Assembly (NCBI GenBank): GCA_963205185.1
Contig: CAUJHZ010000006.1
Location: 1-64,000, forward strand
DNA length: 64,000 bases
Reading direction: 5' to 3'
From: Planctomycetota bacterium
Lineage (GTDB): Bacteria; Planctomycetota; Phycisphaerae; Phycisphaerales; UBA5793
Numbering within the stretch: the first letter of the stretch is position 1; each line of letters begins with the position of its first letter. The position numbers were made by a program, and so were the translations under genes. Shown piece by piece: positions 9,262-18,404 of the stretch. The notes under the pieces were generated by a model. That model searched no databases. It saw nothing but the letters and a program-made list of their open reading frames with translations, and was not told the origin of the DNA.

Positions 9262-9300
9262 CGCGCTCCCCTGCGCAGAGCCTTCGGGTCGCGGCTAAAC
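9262..9300 (-). repeat. Right 39-bp terminal inverted repeat of the RAYT element
   Basis: It is the reverse complement of 8599-8637 with one mismatch (A in place of C in the GACCCGxAGGC part). It ends 28 bp before the paaG start codon. Confidence 0.9.
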
Positions 9301-9328
9301 GTGGAACTGTCTATCTCGGAGCATCCTC

Positions 9329-10141
9329 ATGACCACTGCCACTGCACCGGCATTTGAGACCGTTCAGTTCGAGATCGCCGATCACGTTGCCGTCATCACG
9401 CTCAGCCGGCCGGACGTGTTCAACGCGTTCAACGACCAGTTCAGCAAGGAACTGCTCGGCGCGCTCAAGGAGGCGGAGCGCAGCGCGGAGGTGCGCGCGA
9501 TCATCCTCACGGGCGCCGGCAAAGCGTTCAGCAGCGGCCAGGACCTCGGCGATCTGAAGAAGAAGTACGTGCCGGGCCATGTGCCGCATCTCGGTGATGA
9601 TCTCAGGCGGCGCTACGACCCCATCATCAAGAAGATCTGCGAGATGGACAAGCCCGTCATCGCGGCCGTCAACGGCGTGGCGGCGGGGGCGGGCTGCAGC
9701 CTCGCTCTGGCGTGCGACCTGCGCGTCGCCTCCGAGCACGCGACGTTCATCGAGGTGTTCATCAACGTCGGGTTGATTCCCGATTCTGCCAGCACGTTCT
9801 TCCTGCCGCGGCTCGTCGGGCTGGGGCGGGCGATGGAACTCTGCTGCACCGGTCGCAAGGTCGATGCGGCCGAGGCGCTGCAGATCGGCCTGGTGAACCA
9901 GGTCGTGCCGGCGGCCGAACTCATGACCGCCGCCAAGGCGCTGGCGGGGCGACTCGTCTCGCTGCCAGGCCGCGGCATCGCGCTGACCAAGCAACTTCTG
10001 CGCAAATCGTTCGAGAACAGCCTCGACGAACAGCTGGTCGCCGAAGCATTTGCCCAGGAAACGGCGGGAATGACGGCCGACCACTACGAAGGCGTCATAG
10101 CCTTCATCGAGAAGCGCAAGCCGAACTTCACGGGTAAGTAA
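9329..10141 (+). CDS. paaG: 1,2-epoxyphenylacetyl-CoA isomerase
   Basis: 270 aa crotonase-fold isomerase. D152 in VGLIPDSASTFFLP is the catalytic aspartate of PaaG, and the usual hydratase glutamates are absent. AFSSGQDLGD and the C-terminal EGVIAFIEKRKPNFTGK also match PaaG closely. It converts ring-1,2-epoxyphenylacetyl-CoA to the seven-membered oxepin-CoA, and can shift double bonds later in the pathway. Its TAA stop overlaps the ATG of paaH by one base, so the two are coupled. The RAYT right end lies just upstream. Confidence 0.93.
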   Translation: MTTATAPAFETVQFEIADHVAVITLSRPDVFNAFNDQFSKELLGALKEAERSAEVRAIILTGAGKAFSSGQDLGDLKKKYVPGHVPHLGDDLRRRYDPIIKKICEMDKPVIAAVNGVAAGAGCSLALACDLRVASEHATFIEVFINVGLIPDSASTFFLPRLVGLGRAMELCCTGRKVDAAEALQIGLVNQVVPAAELMTAAKALAGRLVSLPGRGIALTKQLLRKSFENSLDEQLVAEAFAQETAGMTADHYEGVIAFIEKRKPNFTGK

Positions 10142-11361
10142 TGCACACCAGCACCGTCGGCATCATCGGAGGCGGCACGATGGGCGCGGGCATCGCGCAG
10201 GTCGCCGCGATGAACGGCTGGATGGTGGAGCTGCGCGAGGTCGATGAACCCACCGCCCGGCGCGCTATAGACGGAATCGTGCAGCGTCTCGATCGCCTGC
10301 TCGAAAAGGACCGCATCAGCGCCGAAAACCACGATGACGCGGTTTCGCGCCTGTGCGTGGCGACGTGCTCCGACTGTCTGAGCGAGTGCGAACTCGTTAT
10401 CGAGGCCATCGTCGAGCGGCTGGATGTGAAGGCGGCCGCCTTTCGCGAGGTGCTGCCGTCGTTGCGGCCGGATGCAATCCTGGCGACCAACACTTCTTCG
10501 CTTTCGGTCACGCAACTCGGCGAAGCCGTCGGCCAGCCGCAGCGCCTGGCGGGCATGCACTTCTTCAATCCCGCGCCGCTGATGAAACTCGTCGAGGTGA
10601 TCGCCGGCGAGCAGACCGATCCGCTCGTCGTTGATCGCGTGGCGCAGATCGCGCACCAGTGGGGCAAGGAAGTGGCCCGCGCTTCCGATTCGCCGGGATT
10701 CATCGTCAATCACGTGGCCCGGCCGTACTACCTCGAGGCCTTTCGCCTGCTCGAGGCGGGCCTGGCGGGCGTCGATGAAATCGACGCGGCGATGCGCGAG
10801 GTGGGGGGCTTTCGCATGGGACCGCTCGAACTGGCGGATCTCATCGGCATGGACATCAACACCGCCGCGGCGCGCTCCGTCTGGGAGCAGCTCGGCCGCC
10901 CGGCTCTGCTCGAACCCAGCGCCCTGCAGGAGCGCATCGTCGCCCAGGGCCATCTCGGCCGCAAGAGCGGGCGTGGCTGCTACGACTACTCAGCCGAGCC
11001 GCCGAGTCCGGCGATCGAAGTGCAGCGCCGCCCCCTGGCGCTCTCTGATTCGCAGCGCGATCTGGTCGCGCGATTCGCCCGGCGCGGCGGGGAGCGCGTG
11101 GGCTCGGAACTGCAGAACTACATCTTCGCCCGGATTCTCGTGTGCATCTTCGCCCAGGCCACGCAGGCGCTCCGCCGCGGCGTGGCGCAGCGGCAAGACA
11201 TCGACACGGCGATGCGCTTCGGCGTGAACTATCCGCGCGGGCCATTCGAGTGGATGCGCGCCATCGGTCCCGATCTGTGTGATGAGGTTCTCGTCATGCT
11301 CGCCGAATCGTCCGAGAGCGACCGCTATCGCGCGCAGCCGCTGGCCGAAGTCGCGACCTGA
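10141..11361 (+). CDS. paaH: 3-hydroxyacyl-CoA dehydrogenase, PaaH type
   Basis: 406 aa. An N-terminal NAD-binding domain (GIIGGGTMGAGIAQVAAMNG, residues 8-27) is followed by the catalytic His region MHFFNPAPLMKLVEVI and two helical 3HCDH C-terminal units, the second around RFGVNYPRGPFEWM. It oxidises 3-hydroxyadipyl-CoA to 3-oxoadipyl-CoA. It is shorter than the roughly 475-residue proteobacterial PaaH, but both C-terminal units are present. It overlaps paaG by 1 nt. Confidence 0.92.
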   Translation: MHTSTVGIIGGGTMGAGIAQVAAMNGWMVELREVDEPTARRAIDGIVQRLDRLLEKDRISAENHDDAVSRLCVATCSDCLSECELVIEAIVERLDVKAAAFREVLPSLRPDAILATNTSSLSVTQLGEAVGQPQRLAGMHFFNPAPLMKLVEVIAGEQTDPLVVDRVAQIAHQWGKEVARASDSPGFIVNHVARPYYLEAFRLLEAGLAGVDEIDAAMREVGGFRMGPLELADLIGMDINTAAARSVWEQLGRPALLEPSALQERIVAQGHLGRKSGRGCYDYSAEPPSPAIEVQRRPLALSDSQRDLVARFARRGGERVGSELQNYIFARILVCIFAQATQALRRGVAQRQDIDTAMRFGVNYPRGPFEWMRAIGPDLCDEVLVMLAESSESDRYRAQPLAEVAT

Positions 11362-11397
11362 ATTGCCGCTACCGCCCGCCTTCGCCCCGTGTTTCGC

Positions 11398-11403
11398 TAT
11401 CAT
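11398..11403 (+). promoter_or_regulatory. -10 box, probably leaderless start of paaJ
   Basis: TATCAT ends 5 nt before ATG 11409 and no Shine-Dalgarno sequence precedes the start. Confidence 0.4.
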
Positions 11404-11408
11404 CCGTC

Positions 11409-12617
<1,209 letters not shown>

Positions 12618-12632
12618 GAGGAGTGCGATCGA

Positions 12633-12935
12633 ATGGAATTCTCTGAATCTGAAATCAGACTCCTCGAGAAGGCGCGCCGGGCGCAACCTGATTCTAGGAC
12701 ACGGCGGCTGATTCTCTGGACGTCGTATGTGATCCTTTCGACAGGCGTTGTGGCCAAGGTCGCGGGAGATTTCAATCGTGAAGAGGTGCTCATCGCCCTG
12801 TTCGTGATCCTTGGTTTCGGCATGGTGTGTGCATACGCCCGATTCCAAAACCGGGCCTTGGTGCTCATCAACAAGCTAGCCCCACGCGCCGACTCCAACG
12901 AGTCGATCGCCGTTCATTCCTCAAGAGGTATCTGA
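12633..12935 (+). CDS. Small two-helix membrane protein inside the paa operon
   Basis: 100 aa. A charged N-terminal helix of about 25 residues is followed by two hydrophobic helices (LILWTSYVILSTGVVAKVA and LIALFVILGFGMVCAYA). Its TGA stop overlaps the ATG of paaA (TGATG at 12933-12937), so it is translationally coupled to the epoxidase. GAGAGGAG precedes ATG 12633. I recognise no family. The coding DNA looks less GC-rich than its neighbours, which may mean late arrival. Position suggests a membrane link or transport-related role for the pathway, but this is speculative. Confidence 0.7.
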   Translation: MEFSESEIRLLEKARRAQPDSRTRRLILWTSYVILSTGVVAKVAGDFNREEVLIALFVILGFGMVCAYARFQNRALVLINKLAPRADSNESIAVHSSRGI

Positions 12936-13957
12936 TGTCAGGCAGTGCAAACATCGGTGTTCATGTCGATCACGAAACGCAGGAAGATCCGCAACTGCTG
13001 GCGGAGTTCCAGGCGAAGATCGACGCCGGCCAACTCATCGAAGTCGATGACTGGATGCCCGCGGCGTACCGCAAGGGCATGCTCATGATGGCCGAGCATC
13101 ACGCCAACAGCGAGATCATCGGGGCCCTGCCTGAAGGCGAGTGGATCACTCGCGCCCCGTCGCTCAAGCGCAAACTCGCGCTGACCGCCAAGGTGCAGGA
13201 TGAAGTCGGTCACGGCCAGATGCTCTACCGCGTCTCGCAGGACCTCGGCAAGTCGCGCGATGCGATGCTCCGCGACCTCATCACAGGCAAGACCAAGTAC
13301 CACAACTGCTTCAACTACCCGGCGCCGACGTGGGGCGACATCGCCATGATCCAGTGGCTCATCGACGGGGCCGCGATCATGAACCAGAAGACGCTCGCCG
13401 ACGGCGGCTACGGCCCGTACGTGCGCACCATGCGCCGCATCAACATGGAAGAGGCCTTCCACTTCAAGAGCGGCGAAGACATGGTGCTCACGCTCATGAG
13501 CGGCACGCCGAGGCAGAAGAAAATCGCCCAGGACGCTTTCGACCGCTGGTGGGGGCCGTCGCTCATGTTCTTCGGCCCGCCGGACAAACCCAACGCGCGG
13601 CAGTTGCCGCCGATGCGCTGGCGCATGAAGACGGTGACCAACGACGAACTGCGCCAGCGATTCGTCGATCGCTTCGTACCTGCCGCGATCGATCTCGGCC
13701 TGAAGATCAACGTCGTCGAGAAGGATGAGAACGGCTTGGTCACCGCCAGCCGGCCTGATGACAAAGTCGCCTTCAACAAGCAGACCGGCCACTGGGAATT
13801 CACCCAACCGGACTGGGATGAGTTCTTCCGCGTCATTCGCGGCAACGGGCCGTGCAACGCCAAGCGCCTTGCCCTGCGCCGGCTCTCATACGAACAGGGC
13901 CACTGGGTGCGCCAGGCGATTCTGAACGGTTCCACTTCGCTGCCGCCTGCGGCTTGA
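12935..13957 (+). CDS. paaA: Phenylacetyl-CoA 1,2-epoxidase, catalytic subunit
   Basis: 340 aa ferritin-like di-iron protein. Iron-ligand helices are visible around KVQDEVGHGQMLYRVSQDLG and MRRINMEEAFHFKSGEDMVL. PaaA adds one oxygen atom of O2 across the ring of phenylacetyl-CoA. PaaC is its structural partner, with PaaB and the PaaE reductase completing the enzyme. The start at ATG 12935 overlaps the preceding stop; the longer upstream frame is the small membrane gene read in another frame. The DDWMPAAYRKGMLMMAEHHA segment is typical of PaaA. Confidence 0.95.
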   Translation: MSGSANIGVHVDHETQEDPQLLAEFQAKIDAGQLIEVDDWMPAAYRKGMLMMAEHHANSEIIGALPEGEWITRAPSLKRKLALTAKVQDEVGHGQMLYRVSQDLGKSRDAMLRDLITGKTKYHNCFNYPAPTWGDIAMIQWLIDGAAIMNQKTLADGGYGPYVRTMRRINMEEAFHFKSGEDMVLTLMSGTPRQKKIAQDAFDRWWGPSLMFFGPPDKPNARQLPPMRWRMKTVTNDELRQRFVDRFVPAAIDLGLKINVVEKDENGLVTASRPDDKVAFNKQTGHWEFTQPDWDEFFRVIRGNGPCNAKRLALRRLSYEQGHWVRQAILNGSTSLPPAA

Positions 13958-13973
13958 AAGGCCTGATACCGCG

Positions 13974-14573
13974 ATGTCCAAGTTGCGCGAAAAGGTTGAA
14001 CTGATCAGCGGCGAATTGACCACGCCGCCCGAGGAGGATCTGCGCGGCTACGTGATCTTCACGCAGTTGAAGGCGGGTCAGCCGCACCTCTACGCGGGTT
14101 ATCTCGACGCCGCCGACGATGACATGGCCCTGATCTTCGCGCGCGAGCACTACGGCCAGGACCAGGAGTGCGTGGGAATCTGGGCGGTGCCTGTCGAGTC
14201 GATCTCAGGAACCGATTCGACGCATCCCGCCAGTCGCGACGTCGGAGGCGTGGAAGCGTACCAGGTGTTCATTCAGCCTCGGCGCGGCGCCGGGCACGTC
14301 TCAGCCGAGACCGTGCAGGCGCGCAGCCCGGCGGAAGCGATCGAACAGGCGCGGCGGGTGCATGCCGATCCGGGCAAGTACTACTCGCTCTGGGTCGCGC
14401 CGCAGCATCTCATTGCCAGCACCGGCCCCGGCGATGTGATCTGGCGGTTCTCCGATCAGAGTTACCGCCTGGCGCGCGGTTACAGCAAAGACGTGCGCGA
14501 GAAGTGGACGCGGTTCCGCGATGAGCACTCGCTCAAGGAGTATGAGAAGGACGATCTCAAGGAAGCGTTCTGA
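13974..14573 (+). CDS. paaB: PaaB-like epoxidase subunit with two tandem PaaB domains
   Basis: 199 aa, about twice the usual PaaB length of roughly 95 aa. Two copies of the PaaB fold are visible. One is near residues 25-77 (YVIFTQLKAGQPHLYAGYLD ... GIWAVPVESI) and one near 92-145 (YQVFIQPRRGAGHVSAETVQ ... YYSLWVAPQHLI). A C-terminal extension rich in Lys and Glu follows. PaaB bridges PaaAC dimers in the epoxidase. The fused pair could mimic a PaaB dimer in one chain. It lies 16 bp after paaA and 8 bp before paaC. Confidence 0.88.
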   Translation: MSKLREKVELISGELTTPPEEDLRGYVIFTQLKAGQPHLYAGYLDAADDDMALIFAREHYGQDQECVGIWAVPVESISGTDSTHPASRDVGGVEAYQVFIQPRRGAGHVSAETVQARSPAEAIEQARRVHADPGKYYSLWVAPQHLIASTGPGDVIWRFSDQSYRLARGYSKDVREKWTRFRDEHSLKEYEKDDLKEAF

Positions 14574-14581
14574 GCCCTCCC

Positions 14582-15361
14582 ATGCCCGATCTGCCCGAAC
14601 ATCTTCGCAAGCCACTGGTCAACCTGCTGCTCGCCGCGGCGGATGACAAACTCTTTCTCGGTCACCGCAACAGCGAGTGGACCGGCCTGGGACCCATCCT
14701 CGAAGAAGACATTGCGTTTTCTTCGCTGGCGCAGGATGACATGGCCCACGCCGCGGCGCTGTATGAACTGGCCGGCTCGATCGACGGCCGCAGCGCCGAT
14801 GAACTTGCCTTCGGCCGCACGCCCGAGCAGTATCGCTGTGCTGCGATCGTCGAAGTGCCCGATGAGTTCGACTGGGCGACGGCGATTGTGCGCCGTTTCT
14901 TCTGCAATCACTTCGACCTGCTGCGCCTGACGCGGTTCTCGCAGTCGGCGTGGAAGCCGCTTTCCGACCTGGCCCGGCGGCTCGTCGCCGAGCAGCAGGT
15001 GCATGTGCGGCATGTGGATGACTGGATGGTGCGCCTCGGGGCGGGAACGCCGGAATCGCACCGGCGCATGCAGAAGGCGATCGACGCCATCAGCCCGCTC
15101 GCCACGGAACTCTTCGAGCCGCTCGATGAACTCAAATCGCTCGTCGATGCGGGACTGTATCCGGGCAGCGACTTTGCGATGTACGACCAGTGGCGTGAGG
15201 CGGTTGCACATGTCCTTGGCCAGAGTCACCTGACGGTGCATTTCGAGATTGGCTCGCCTGAAGATCGCGGCGGCCGGCGCGGTGTGCACACGCAGTATCT
15301 CGGGCCGATGCTCGACGAGATGTGCGAGGTCTATCGCCTCGAACCCAAAGCGGCGTGGTGA
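14582..15361 (+). CDS. paaC: Phenylacetyl-CoA epoxidase structural subunit
   Basis: 259 aa ferritin-like helical protein homologous to PaaA but without a complete di-iron site. AAADDKLFLGHRNSEWTGLG and EEDIAFSSLAQDDMAHAAAL at the N-terminus and EQQVHVRHVDDWMVRLG in the middle are PaaC hallmarks. It pairs with PaaA and stabilises the active complex. It is followed by paaD after 4 nt. Confidence 0.93.
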   Translation: MPDLPEHLRKPLVNLLLAAADDKLFLGHRNSEWTGLGPILEEDIAFSSLAQDDMAHAAALYELAGSIDGRSADELAFGRTPEQYRCAAIVEVPDEFDWATAIVRRFFCNHFDLLRLTRFSQSAWKPLSDLARRLVAEQQVHVRHVDDWMVRLGAGTPESHRRMQKAIDAISPLATELFEPLDELKSLVDAGLYPGSDFAMYDQWREAVAHVLGQSHLTVHFEIGSPEDRGGRRGVHTQYLGPMLDEMCEVYRLEPKAAW

Positions 15362-15365
15362 TCTG

Positions 15366-15875
15366 ATGATCAGCCGGCAGGCCATCTTCGACGTGCTGCG
15401 CACCATACCCGATCCGGAGATGCCCATCAGTATCGTCGATCTCGGTCTCATCGAATCGGTCGACGTGTCCGGCAGTGCGGTCAGCGTCGTCGCGCTTCCC
15501 ACCTTCGTCGGTTGCCCGGCTCTGGAGATGATCTCGCGCGACATCGAATCACGCTTGGGCCGCTTGCCGGGCGTCGCCTCCGTAAACGTGCGATGGGTGC
15601 ACGATCCGCCGTGGTCGGTGGATCGCATCAGCGGCGCCGGCCGCGCGGCGCTGCGCGAGCACGGCGTGACGGTGCCCGAGAGCGGAAGTCGCCTCGAGGT
15701 GCACGGCGCAGCCGGCGCAACGGTCCCGCTGACCGTGGGCGCCGCGGACGTGCCCTGCCCGTTCTGCGGCTCGAAGAAGACGCACCTGGACAGCCCCTTC
15801 GGTCCGACCCGCTGCCGCATGATCTACTACTGCGACGCGTGCCGCAACAGTTTCGAGCATCTCAAGAAGGTGTGA
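15366..15875 (+). CDS. paaD: Epoxidase maturation factor, MIP18 domain plus zinc ribbon
   Basis: 169 aa. An N-terminal MIP18/DUF59 domain (LRTIPDPEMPISIVDLGLIE, then FVGCPALE with the conserved Cys) is followed by a C-terminal metal-binding ribbon with CPFC and CDAC pairs. PaaD is needed for metal-cofactor assembly of the epoxidase system, probably of the iron-sulfur reductase PaaE. paaE itself is not found in this window. The ATG at 15366 is chosen because it follows the paaC stop directly; the frame is open upstream inside paaC. Confidence 0.92.
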   Translation: MISRQAIFDVLRTIPDPEMPISIVDLGLIESVDVSGSAVSVVALPTFVGCPALEMISRDIESRLGRLPGVASVNVRWVHDPPWSVDRISGAGRAALREHGVTVPESGSRLEVHGAAGATVPLTVGAADVPCPFCGSKKTHLDSPFGPTRCRMIYYCDACRNSFEHLKKV

Positions 15876-15958
15876 GTACCGCGGCCGTTCTGGCGTCCGC
15901 CGCTCCGCTCGCGTAGGATGCTCCGAACCTGCTGTTCGCCCGGAGACCTGTTGCCGCC

Positions 15959-17119
15959 ATGTCGCCACGCTCGGCCAATTCGACCGCCTCGGCTGCCCCG
16001 GTGGAGAGCCGCCCCGTTCGCGTCGATAGCAATGCCGTGGAGACGATCGACCTTGGCCGTGTGGAAGTGATTCGCGTGCTCGACGAGAAGGGCCGCGTCG
16101 TTGACGCATCGGTCGAGCCCGACCTGCCGGATGCGGAACTGCTGCGCATCTACCGAGGCATGGTCCGTTCGCGGCGCTTCGATCAGCGCATGCTCGCCAT
16201 GCAGCGCCAGGGCGAGATGGGCACGTTCGCGCCGGGTCTCGGCCAGGAAGCGACGCAGATCGGGCAGGTCTATCCGATGCGGCCGAGCGACTGGTATTCG
16301 CCTTCGTATCGCTCGATCGGCGCGCAGGTCTGGCGCGGCTGGACGATGGAGCAGTTGCTGCTCCTGTGGGCCGGCTACTTCGAGGGATTCGCGATTCCGG
16401 AAGTCGCCAACGAACTGCCGTTCTCGATCGTCATCGGCTCGCACGTGCCGGTTGCGACGGGCGTGGCGATGGGGATCAAGGTTCGCAAGGACGACGCTGT
16501 GGTCGTGACGAACTTCGGCGATGGTGCGTCCTCGCAGGGCGTGGTCGCCGAAGCGTTCAACTTCGCCGCCGTCTACAAGGCGCCGATCGTGTTCATCGTC
16601 GAGAGCAACGGCTGGGCCATTTCAACGCCGCTCGAAAAGCAGTCAGGCAACACGGTGCTGGCGGCGCGCGGCGTCGGGTTCGGCATTCCCGCCGTACGCG
16701 TGGATGGCAACGACGTGCTGGGAATGATTGCCGCGTGCAGCAGGGCGATTGATCACGCGCGCGGCGGCGGCGGGCCGTATCTCGTCGAGGCCGTGACGTA
16801 TCGCATGAGTCTGCACACGACGGCCGACGACCCGAAGGTCTATCGCAAGGACGACGAGGTCAAGGCATGGGAGGGCAAGTGCCCGATCCTGCGCTTCGAG
16901 TCGTACCTCAAGAGCCGGGAACTGCTTGATGATGATGCAATCGCACAGATCAATGAAGAGATCGAGGCGGAAGTGATAGCGGCGCGCGACCGGTTCCGCG
17001 AACTGGCCGTTGCGCGGCCTGAAGAAATATTCGACTTTGTGTACGAGCAGCTGCCCGAAGAGTTGCGCGAGCAGAAGGCGGAGTACCTGGAGCGCCTCAA
17101 GCGCAAGGGCGTGCAGTAG
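15959..17119 (+). CDS. pdhA: 2-oxoacid dehydrogenase E1 component, alpha subunit
   Basis: 386 aa thiamine diphosphate enzyme. The TPP motif GDG at residues 187-189 ends at N217 in IVESNGWAIS. YSPSYRSIGAQVWRG and EGFAIPE are typical of Gram-positive-type PDH and branched-chain E1 alpha. It decarboxylates a 2-oxoacid and, with E1 beta, acylates the E2 lipoyl group. Sequence alone does not separate pyruvate from branched-chain or aromatic 2-oxoacids. It stands 83 bp after paaD in the same direction, which raises the possibility that phenylpyruvate is the substrate. The N-terminal 50 residues are low in conservation. Confidence 0.9.
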   Translation: MSPRSANSTASAAPVESRPVRVDSNAVETIDLGRVEVIRVLDEKGRVVDASVEPDLPDAELLRIYRGMVRSRRFDQRMLAMQRQGEMGTFAPGLGQEATQIGQVYPMRPSDWYSPSYRSIGAQVWRGWTMEQLLLLWAGYFEGFAIPEVANELPFSIVIGSHVPVATGVAMGIKVRKDDAVVVTNFGDGASSQGVVAEAFNFAAVYKAPIVFIVESNGWAISTPLEKQSGNTVLAARGVGFGIPAVRVDGNDVLGMIAACSRAIDHARGGGGPYLVEAVTYRMSLHTTADDPKVYRKDDEVKAWEGKCPILRFESYLKSRELLDDDAIAQINEEIEAEVIAARDRFRELAVARPEEIFDFVYEQLPEELREQKAEYLERLKRKGVQ

Positions 17120-17126
17120 AGGCAAC

Positions 17127-17216
17127 TTCACCGCAGAGATCGCAGAGAGCGCTCAGATGAGGACACTGAATCAGAATCTGGATCTCTCCGCGAACTCCTT
17201 GCTCTTCGCGGTGCAA
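17127..17216. repeat. Imperfect inverted repeat, purine-rich/pyrimidine-rich arms
   Basis: The left arm (17127-17151, starting TTCACCGCAGAGATCGCAG) and right arm (17184-17216) are imperfect reverse complements. The element fills the 123-bp gap between the E1 alpha and E1 beta genes. Similar elements lie at 18250-18381 and 21787-21943. Confidence 0.5.
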
Positions 17217-17242
17217 CGACTCCTCCCGGATCAGGATCAATC

Positions 17243-18226
17243 ATGCCTCAACTGACGATGGTCGAAGCACTGAATCTGGCGCTTGGCGAGTCCATGGCCG
17301 CCGACGATCGCGTCTGCATCATGGGTGAAGACGTCGGCGTGAACGGCGGCGTGTTTCGCGTCACCAAGGGCTTGCTTGAGCGCTTCGGCGCCGATCGCGT
17401 GCTCGACACGCCGCTGGCGGAAGATTCGATCATCGGCACCGCGGTGGGAATGGCGGTTTACGGCCTCAAGCCCGTCGCCGAAATCCAGTTCTCGGGCTTC
17501 ACCATGCAGGCCTTCGACCAGATCGAGCAGAACATGGCCCGCCTGCGCAACCGCTCGCGCAGCCGCTACCCGATCTCGATGGTGATGCGCGCGCCCTACG
17601 GCGGCGGCATCCGCGCCGTCGAGCATCACAGCGAATCGCGCGAGGCCTACTGGGCCCACACGCCGGGCCTCAAGGTCGTCATTCCATCCGGACCCCGCAA
17701 CGCGCGGGCGCTGCTGGCCGCGTCGATCGCCGACCCTGATCCCGTCGTCTTCTACGAGCCCAAGGCCGTCTACCGCGCCTTCCGCGAAGAGGTGAGCGAA
17801 TCGCCTGAAACCATGGAAATCGGCAAGGCGCAGATTGTCCGGCCCGGCGGCGACGTGACGCTCATCGGCTATGGCGCGATGATGCGGCCGGTGCTCGAAG
17901 CCGCTGATGATCTTGTGGAGGAGCACGGCATCGATGTCGAAGTGATCGATCTGCTCTCGATCAAGCCCATGGACACGGAGACTCTCGTCGAGTCGGTCAG
18001 CAGGACAGGCCGCTGCGTCGTCGTGCACGAAGGGCCGCGCATGTGCGGCATCGCGGCGGAGATCATCGCGCGCCTCAACGAGCACGCGTTCGAGTACCTG
18101 CTCGCGCCGATCAGGCGCGTGACCGGCTTTGACATCCACTTCCCGTATTTCCAGGTCGAAAAGCACTACCTGCCTGACAGCGATTCCATCGTCGTCGCGG
18201 TGAAGGAAACCATGCAGTGGACCTGA
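17243..18226 (+). CDS. pdhB: 2-oxoacid dehydrogenase E1 component, beta subunit
   Basis: 327 aa transketolase-like subunit. Family blocks include MGEDVGVNGGVFRVT, DTPLAEDSIIGTAVGMAVYG, the PYGGGIRAVEHHSE loop of the active site and VIDLLSIKPMDTET. It forms the alpha2beta2 E1 with the upstream gene. AGGATCAATC precedes ATG 17243. The E1 genes are split by a 123-bp spacer containing an inverted repeat, which is unusual for a pair normally found adjacent. Confidence 0.92.
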   Translation: MPQLTMVEALNLALGESMAADDRVCIMGEDVGVNGGVFRVTKGLLERFGADRVLDTPLAEDSIIGTAVGMAVYGLKPVAEIQFSGFTMQAFDQIEQNMARLRNRSRSRYPISMVMRAPYGGGIRAVEHHSESREAYWAHTPGLKVVIPSGPRNARALLAASIADPDPVVFYEPKAVYRAFREEVSESPETMEIGKAQIVRPGGDVTLIGYGAMMRPVLEAADDLVEEHGIDVEVIDLLSIKPMDTETLVESVSRTGRCVVVHEGPRMCGIAAEIIARLNEHAFEYLLAPIRRVTGFDIHFPYFQVEKHYLPDSDSIVVAVKETMQWT

Positions 18227-18249
18227 TGAGTGTCGGAACCAGAACAGAT

Positions 18250-18381
18250 GGCACAAAGGCACAATGGGACGAAGAGACATGCAGAGAATCGAGCACATTG
18301 ACGCCGCTGAAACCTGTGCGAGCAACAGAGTGTGTGTTCTCCATTCCGCTTTGTGACTTCGTGTCTTTGTGGCTTTGTGCT
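18250..18381. repeat. Imperfect inverted repeat between E1 beta and E2 genes
   Basis: The left arm (18250-18281, GGCACAAAGGCACAATGGGA and on) is an imperfect reverse complement of the right arm (18348-18381, rich in CTTTGTG). The element fills most of the 178-bp spacer and looks less GC-rich than the flanking genes. Confidence 0.55.
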
Positions 18382-18404
18382 GAGCCGTTGGACTTGCGAT
18401 CGAG

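Larger units (their letters stand above)
8599..9300 (+). mobile_element. RAYT / IS200-like element inserted between paaF and paaG
   Basis: A 702-bp unit bounded by 39-bp inverted repeats that differ at one base. It holds a single Y1-transposase gene. The ends carry small internal GC stems, as expected of REP-type sequences. The unit interrupts a gene run that is otherwise tightly packed. Confidence 0.85.
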
